Position numbers and translations under genes: made by a program. Under the pieces are notes generated by a model that was not told where the DNA came from, did no database searches, and was given only the letters and a program-made list of their open reading frames with translations. This document shows positions 60,098 to 64,000 of a stretch of DNA of 64,000 nt, one piece after another. Within the stretch, counting starts at the first letter, position 1. Every line of letters starts with the position of its first letter. The stretch comes from Acinetobacter apis (GTDB lineage: Bacteria > Pseudomonadota > Gammaproteobacteria > Pseudomonadales > Moraxellaceae). The stretch covers positions 1,240,001-1,304,000 of the forward strand of contig NZ_FZLN01000001.1 of assembly GCF_900197575.1 (NCBI RefSeq), in the 5' to 3' direction.

Positions 60098-61246
60098 TTA
60101 TGGCTGTTGTTGTTTTAAATGATCAAGCACTTGCTGTGCCAACCGAACAAAATACTGTGCTGCAGGCAAAATTAAAGCTTCATCAGGTTGATATTTTGGA
60201 TGATGTAAACCATAAGCACTGTTACTGCCAATGCTGACAAATACCCCAGGCACCTGTTCTAAATACGCTGCAAAATCCTCACCGATTAAATACAAAGGCA
60301 ATGCTTCAATCTGATAACCAGCTTCTTTTGCCACCTTTTCACTAAACTCAGCCCATTTAGGGGTATTAATTAATGCTGCTGGGCCATGGTCAATTTCTAA
60401 GTTCGCAGTCACCCCATGGGTTAGTGCAACACCTTGCACAATTTGCGACAAATGTTCGCCTACTTGGGCACGTACAGCTTTAGAATGTGTACGAATTGTG
60501 CCTTCTAAATGGACACTTTCAGGCAGTACATTCCATGTGGTGCCGCCATGAATTTGCGTAATACTCACCACACAAGTATCTAAATTATCAACCACTCGGC
60601 TAGTAATGGTTTGTACTGCTTGCACCAACTGTGCGCTCGCAACAATAGGGTCTTTGGTTTCATGCGGACGGCCTGCATGACCGCCCTTGCCTTGAATTTT
60701 GATATTAAAACGATCCACATTGGCATAAAACGCCCCTGCCCGTGTACCAAATGTGCCAACAGGCAATTCAGGAATATTATGAAAACCAAAAATTGCAGCA
60801 ACACCGTCTAATACACCTGCATCTAGAACCTCATATGCACCTGTATAATTTTCTTCTGCAGGCTGAAAAATAATACGCACTGTGCCATGAAGTTCTGCTT
60901 CGTGTTGCTTCAATAAAATTGCAGCACCCAAAATAGTTGAAGAGTGAATATCGTGCCCACAGGCATGCATAACACCTTGGTGCTTTGAGGTGAAGTCTTG
61001 TTCTACTTCTTCAAAAATTGGCAATGCATCAATGTCTGCTCGTAAAGCAATTATTGGATGACCTGAACCAATTTCAGCCACTAAGCCTGTTTTTAACCCC
61101 CATGATGCAGATGCAATACCGTATTCACTTAACCATGCTTTTAATTTTTTCGTGGTTTCAAACTCATGATTCGACAGTTCAGGAGACGCATGTAATTGAC
61201 GACGCCAATCGATCAACTGCGCTTCAAAGCGTTGTAAATTTTGCAT
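60098..61246 (-). CDS. M20-family amidohydrolase/deacetylase
   Basis: A 382-residue metallo-hydrolase of the M20 (hippurate/N-acyl amino-acid amidohydrolase) type. Metal-binding motifs are MHACGHD (93-99) with the catalytic Asp just after, PAEE (129-132) and the late histidine in YGLHHPKYQ (near 355). By analogy with Bacillus YxeP and SndA it could remove an acetyl group from an N-acetylated cysteine derivative. It lies 14 bases after the MsnO8-type monooxygenase gene. Activity as an amidohydrolase is firm; the exact substrate is inferred. Confidence 0.87.
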   Translation of the reverse strand: MQNLQRFEAQLIDWRRQLHASPELSNHEFETTKKLKAWLSEYGIASASWGLKTGLVAEIGSGHPIIALRADIDALPIFEEVEQDFTSKHQGVMHACGHDIHSSTILGAAILLKQHEAELHGTVRIIFQPAEENYTGAYEVLDAGVLDGVAAIFGFHNIPELPVGTFGTRAGAFYANVDRFNIKIQGKGGHAGRPHETKDPIVASAQLVQAVQTITSRVVDNLDTCVVSITQIHGGTTWNVLPESVHLEGTIRTHSKAVRAQVGEHLSQIVQGVALTHGVTANLEIDHGPAALINTPKWAEFSEKVAKEAGYQIEALPLYLIGEDFAAYLEQVPGVFVSIGSNSAYGLHHPKYQPDEALILPAAQYFVRLAQQVLDHLKQQQP

Positions 61247-61260
61247 GTTCTACTCCGAGT

Positions 61261-62262
61261 TTATCCAGCCAATGCCAATCGGTTGGCAATGGCAATTAAA
61301 GACTGTAAGCGTTTTTCATGATTCGACAGTGGAAACTCGACAACAAATTCATCAATGCCATATTGAGTATGTAAATTATGCAGTTGGGCTTGAATATCGG
61401 CTGCTGTCCCAGCCAAAATATTCAGTTGTTCTTGTTTTAACCCAACAATTTTTGCTTTGGCTTGTCGTGCAAATTCAATCGCACTGTCTTCGCTAGGTAC
61501 TTTGACTCGTTGTCCGTTGTCCAGTTCAAGTGTCCACACGGTCAATTGACTCACCGCTTGCTGAGCTTCTGCACGTGTATCACCAATCACCACTTGTACC
61601 GCCACCAATGCTTTTCGACCTTGCGATGCATTAAAATAAAGCTCAAGTGCACTTTTTAAACGTTCAGGATCGCCATTTAAATGTGCAGCAAAAACAAAAT
61701 TCCAATCTAGTTTTGCGGCCAACTCAGCACTTTCATCACTTGCACCCAATAAAAAACGCTCTGCTGCAACTTTCGGTACAGGGGTGGCAATGATTTCGCC
61801 CACCTTTGGGATATTCTGTGGTTGTAAATATTGGGTTAAACGTGTGAGTTGCTCGCTAAATGTACCTTTCTTTTTTAGGTCAGTACCCAGTTGTAATGCC
61901 TGTGTCGATACTGGAAAGCCACCTGGTGCTTTACCAATGCCTAAATCCACACGACCAGTCGCTAAACTGGCTAAGATATTAAAGTTTTCAGCCACTTTAT
62001 ACGCACTATAATGCTGTAGCATCACACCGCCTGAACCAATTCGAATACGTTTAGTTTGCCCAAGTAACCATGCAATTATAATTTCTGGTGATGGGCTTGC
62101 CAGTTGTGGCGTGGCATGATGTTCAGCAATCCAATAACGATGAAAACCCAATTGTTCAGCCACCTGAACCAGTTGTAATGTATGTTGAAAAGTTGCTTCT
62201 GCCGTGGCTTGCTCAGATTGTGGGCATTTATCGAGTATGCTTAATTTATACGGTTGGCCCAT
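61261..62262 (-). CDS. LLM-class flavin-dependent oxidoreductase (MsnO8/YtmO-like)
   Basis: A 333-residue luciferase-like oxidoreductase of the MsnO8 family. Features include YKLSILDKCPQ at the start, the FMN-contacting FHRYWIAEHHA (near 39-49), IRIGSGGVMLQHYSAYKVAENF (near 75-96), and GRVDLGIGKAPGGFP (near 104-118). The chosen start at 62262 gives the family N-terminus; an upstream in-frame ATG at 62319 would add 19 hydrophobic residues that do not fit. First gene of the six-gene operon. Homologues include YtmO of the Bacillus ytm sulfur operon. Confidence 0.83.
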   Translation of the reverse strand: MGQPYKLSILDKCPQSEQATAEATFQHTLQLVQVAEQLGFHRYWIAEHHATPQLASPSPEIIIAWLLGQTKRIRIGSGGVMLQHYSAYKVAENFNILASLATGRVDLGIGKAPGGFPVSTQALQLGTDLKKKGTFSEQLTRLTQYLQPQNIPKVGEIIATPVPKVAAERFLLGASDESAELAAKLDWNFVFAAHLNGDPERLKSALELYFNASQGRKALVAVQVVIGDTRAEAQQAVSQLTVWTLELDNGQRVKVPSEDSAIEFARQAKAKIVGLKQEQLNILAGTAADIQAQLHNLHTQYGIDEFVVEFPLSNHEKRLQSLIAIANRLALAG

Positions 62263-62803
62263 TATTGTCTGATCTACTGTGTCGTAAATAATTAAAATGA
62301 TTAAACAATGACTAATCATTAAAATTAAAATATTAAATATGGTTAAGGTTATATAAAAAAAAGAAAAACATGCAGTGCCATGACCTCAACCTAAATCGTT
62401 ATAAATATATTAAAAATAAAAATAATTATTATATTTTTAGATAAATGCTTTTCTTTAAAAAAATATATTTAAATAACTTTTTAATATTTAATAATAAAAA
62501 AAATATATATACATTAAAAACACAGAACAAATACGTTGAGTAAATACTTCATTCAAACAATGAATTATGAATTGACAATATATTGGCAAAGGAATTTAAA
62601 AATGCAAACTCATTATGGATTAAATCAAAATACTTATTATTTGACGCCATTTAAAATAAATAGCAGTTAGTTTATTTATTTATCCTAATTTAAATATTTA
62701 TATATCAATTTTCTTGAATACTTCAAATCATTCAGGCGGCTTGTCTATACCCATTTTTTACCCGTATCAGATTTTGCTGAATGCACCTAGAGAACAAAAT
62801 ACC
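62263..62803. other. AT-rich divergent regulatory region, sulfur-type operon / TonB receptor
   Basis: About 540 very AT-rich bases holding both promoters. Visible items are an inverted repeat TTCATT-CAAAC-AATGAA at 62548-62564, a TTGACA at 62572-62577 with only a weak -10, and a short reading frame at 62602-62670 listed separately. No binding site is assigned to a named regulator. Confidence 0.4.
62602..62670 (+). CDS. possible 22-residue leader peptide
   Basis: A short frame, ATG at 62602 and TAG at 62668-62670, with AAAGGAA 8 bases upstream of the start. It encodes a polar peptide with several Tyr, Asn and Thr and no Cys. It ends 133 bases before the TonB-receptor ATG. It could be a leader peptide controlling the receptor or simply chance. 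Confidence 0.25.
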   Translation: MQTHYGLNQNTYYLTPFKINSS

Positions 62804-64000
62804 ATGCTGCAAACCAAGTTCGCGCCTCTCGCAACCCATTTATTTGACTTAACCCGATCATCACATTTTTATCGATCAATGGTTGTGGCCTTAACTTTAG
62901 GTGTCACAGGATCTGCTTTTGCGGATGACAATGCCAATCAAAAAACAGAACAAGATGATGCCCAAGCCACAGAAAAAGTCGTGGTGGTCGGCAGCCGAAG
63001 TGGTATCCGTACAGTCACCAAAAGCCCTGCACCTGTAGATGTCATTAGTGGTGATCAACTCCAAAAACAAGGAAATACCTTGGCGCTTCGAGACATTTTA
63101 GCCAAAATCATCCCATCATTTAGTGTAGCAACCGTTCCGAGTCAACCTGATGGTTATGGCTCAGTGGCACGCTCAGCAGGACTAAGAGGCTTTGGCGGTG
63201 GTCACACTTTGGTGTTGGTCAATGGTAAGCGACGACATGTAGGTGCATTGGCAGTCAACAAATATGGTTTTGTAGAAGGATACCAAGCGGCAGATTTAGA
63301 TTTAATTCCCATCAATGCCATTGCACGGATTGAAGTGCTGCGTGATGGCGCAGCAGCGCAATATGGTTCAGATGCCATTGCAGGTGTCATTAATATTGTT
63401 TTAAAGTCTGCTGATCATGGTGGCAGCATTACCACCACCTATGGCGGTCGCGAGCATTACTCAGGTACCGACCGAAATGGTGAAACATTTCAGCTCAGTG
63501 GCAATGTAGGTACAAAATTAGGAAGTGATGGCTTTGTTAACTTTGGCTATGACATTAAAAACCAAGATGCTACCACCCGTGCAGGACAAGTATCCGGTGA
63601 TATTTACTCAAAAGTAAATGGTCAAAGCGACCCACGTGAAGCCACATTTGATCGCAATGTAAATAAACTTGGCTTACCTTCTGTTGAACAGTTAAATCTA
63701 TCTTTAAATGCTGAACTGCCTTTAGGCGATGCAGCCAAACTTTATACATTTACCACAGCAGGTTGGCGTGATGCCATTACAGGCGCATCATATCGTCGTC
63801 CAAATTCACGCTCTGCGGTCACGGAAATTTATCCAAATGGCACCACCCCTGTTATTGCGCTTGATGAACGAGATTATCAAAGTGTTTGGGGCGTTAAAGG
63901 TGATAACTTCTTGGGTTGGGCATGGGATGCAAGCACCTCCTATGGCAAAGATACACAAAAGCATTCCACCAGCAGCAACTTAAATCCATCACTTGGCACA
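62804..64000 (+). CDS. TonB-dependent outer-membrane receptor, 5' part
   Basis: The first 399 codons of a TonB-dependent receptor; the rest is beyond the window. A long signal peptide ends in TGSAFA, with cleavage near residue 40. A TonB-box-like EKVVVVGSR (57-65) leads into the plug domain (about 75-185), with RGFGGGHTLVLVNGKRRH (near 130-147) and VLRDGAAAQYGSDAIAGVINI (near 178-198), then the first strands of the barrel. Substrate could be a siderophore, a cofactor or, given the divergent operon, a sulfur compound. Ribosome site is weak. Confidence 0.85.
   Translation, partial: MLQTKFAPLATHLFDLTRSSHFYRSMVVALTLGVTGSAFADDNANQKTEQDDAQATEKVVVVGSRSGIRTVTKSPAPVDVISGDQLQKQGNTLALRDILAKIIPSFSVATVPSQPDGYGSVARSAGLRGFGGGHTLVLVNGKRRHVGALAVNKYGFVEGYQAADLDLIPINAIARIEVLRDGAAAQYGSDAIAGVINIVLKSADHGGSITTTYGGREHYSGTDRNGETFQLSGNVGTKLGSDGFVNFGYDIKNQDATTRAGQVSGDIYSKVNGQSDPREATFDRNVNKLGLPSVEQLNLSLNAELPLGDAAKLYTFTTAGWRDAITGASYRRPNSRSAVTEIYPNGTTPVIALDERDYQSVWGVKGDNFLGWAWDASTSYGKDTQKHSTSSNLNPSLGT

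Noticed and set aside
1-64000. CRISPR array, tRNA, rRNA, prophage or insertion sequence
   Set aside because: No evenly spaced direct repeats, cloverleaf sequences, transposase or phage genes were recognised by reading; a tRNAscan or ISfinder search was not possible here.

Overview
This window looks like chromosomal DNA of an Acinetobacter species (Gammaproteobacteria, Moraxellaceae). The genus call rests on recognisable proteins and gene order: a BfmR/BfmS two-component pair, a 13-gene complex I operon with fused nuoCD, a divergent fpr/LysR (FinR-like) pair, cysM divergent to a GacS-type hybrid kinase, a BlsA-like BLUF photoreceptor, and AT-rich intergenic DNA. I saw no rRNA, tRNA, CRISPR array, insertion sequence or prophage gene. 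Most of the window is ordinary core genome; the accessory interest lies at the two ends.

Left part (1-12 kb): a DUF2062 membrane protein, a SAM methyltransferase, an EmrB/EmrA-type efflux pair followed closely by a PLP enzyme of the D-cysteine desulfhydrase/ACC deaminase family, a BaiN/HI0933-type flavoprotein, a small membrane-anchored protein next to a multi-repeat mechanosensitive channel, an unknown 140-residue protein, the fpr/LysR pair, and upp.

Centre (12-45.5 kb), almost all on the minus strand: the nuo operon (A, B, CD, E-N) for respiratory complex I; an unknown 117-residue protein; bfmRS (envelope and biofilm control); thrS-infC, with infC starting at ATT; darP, NPr and rapZ; panBC, folK and pcnB; a ComEA-like helix-hairpin-helix protein, mazG, relA, rlmD, a PolB-like exonuclease with a doubtful active site, and cysM.

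Right part (45.6-64 kb): gacS and rsfS on the plus strand; the three-gene proton-translocating transhydrogenase pntAA-pntAB-pntB; an MFS transporter and a GNAT enzyme; a BLUF photoreceptor and a small unknown protein. Last comes a six-gene minus-strand operon (two flavin-dependent monooxygenases, an M20 amidohydrolase, an amino-acid-type binding lipoprotein and permease, and a GNAT acetyltransferase), divergent from a TonB-dependent receptor cut by the window edge. The gene content of this operon resembles the Bacillus yxe and ytm clusters that salvage sulfur from modified cysteines by acetylation, oxidation and deacetylation. It has no ATPase gene beside it. This is the most interesting candidate system in the window; its substrate is inferred, not shown.
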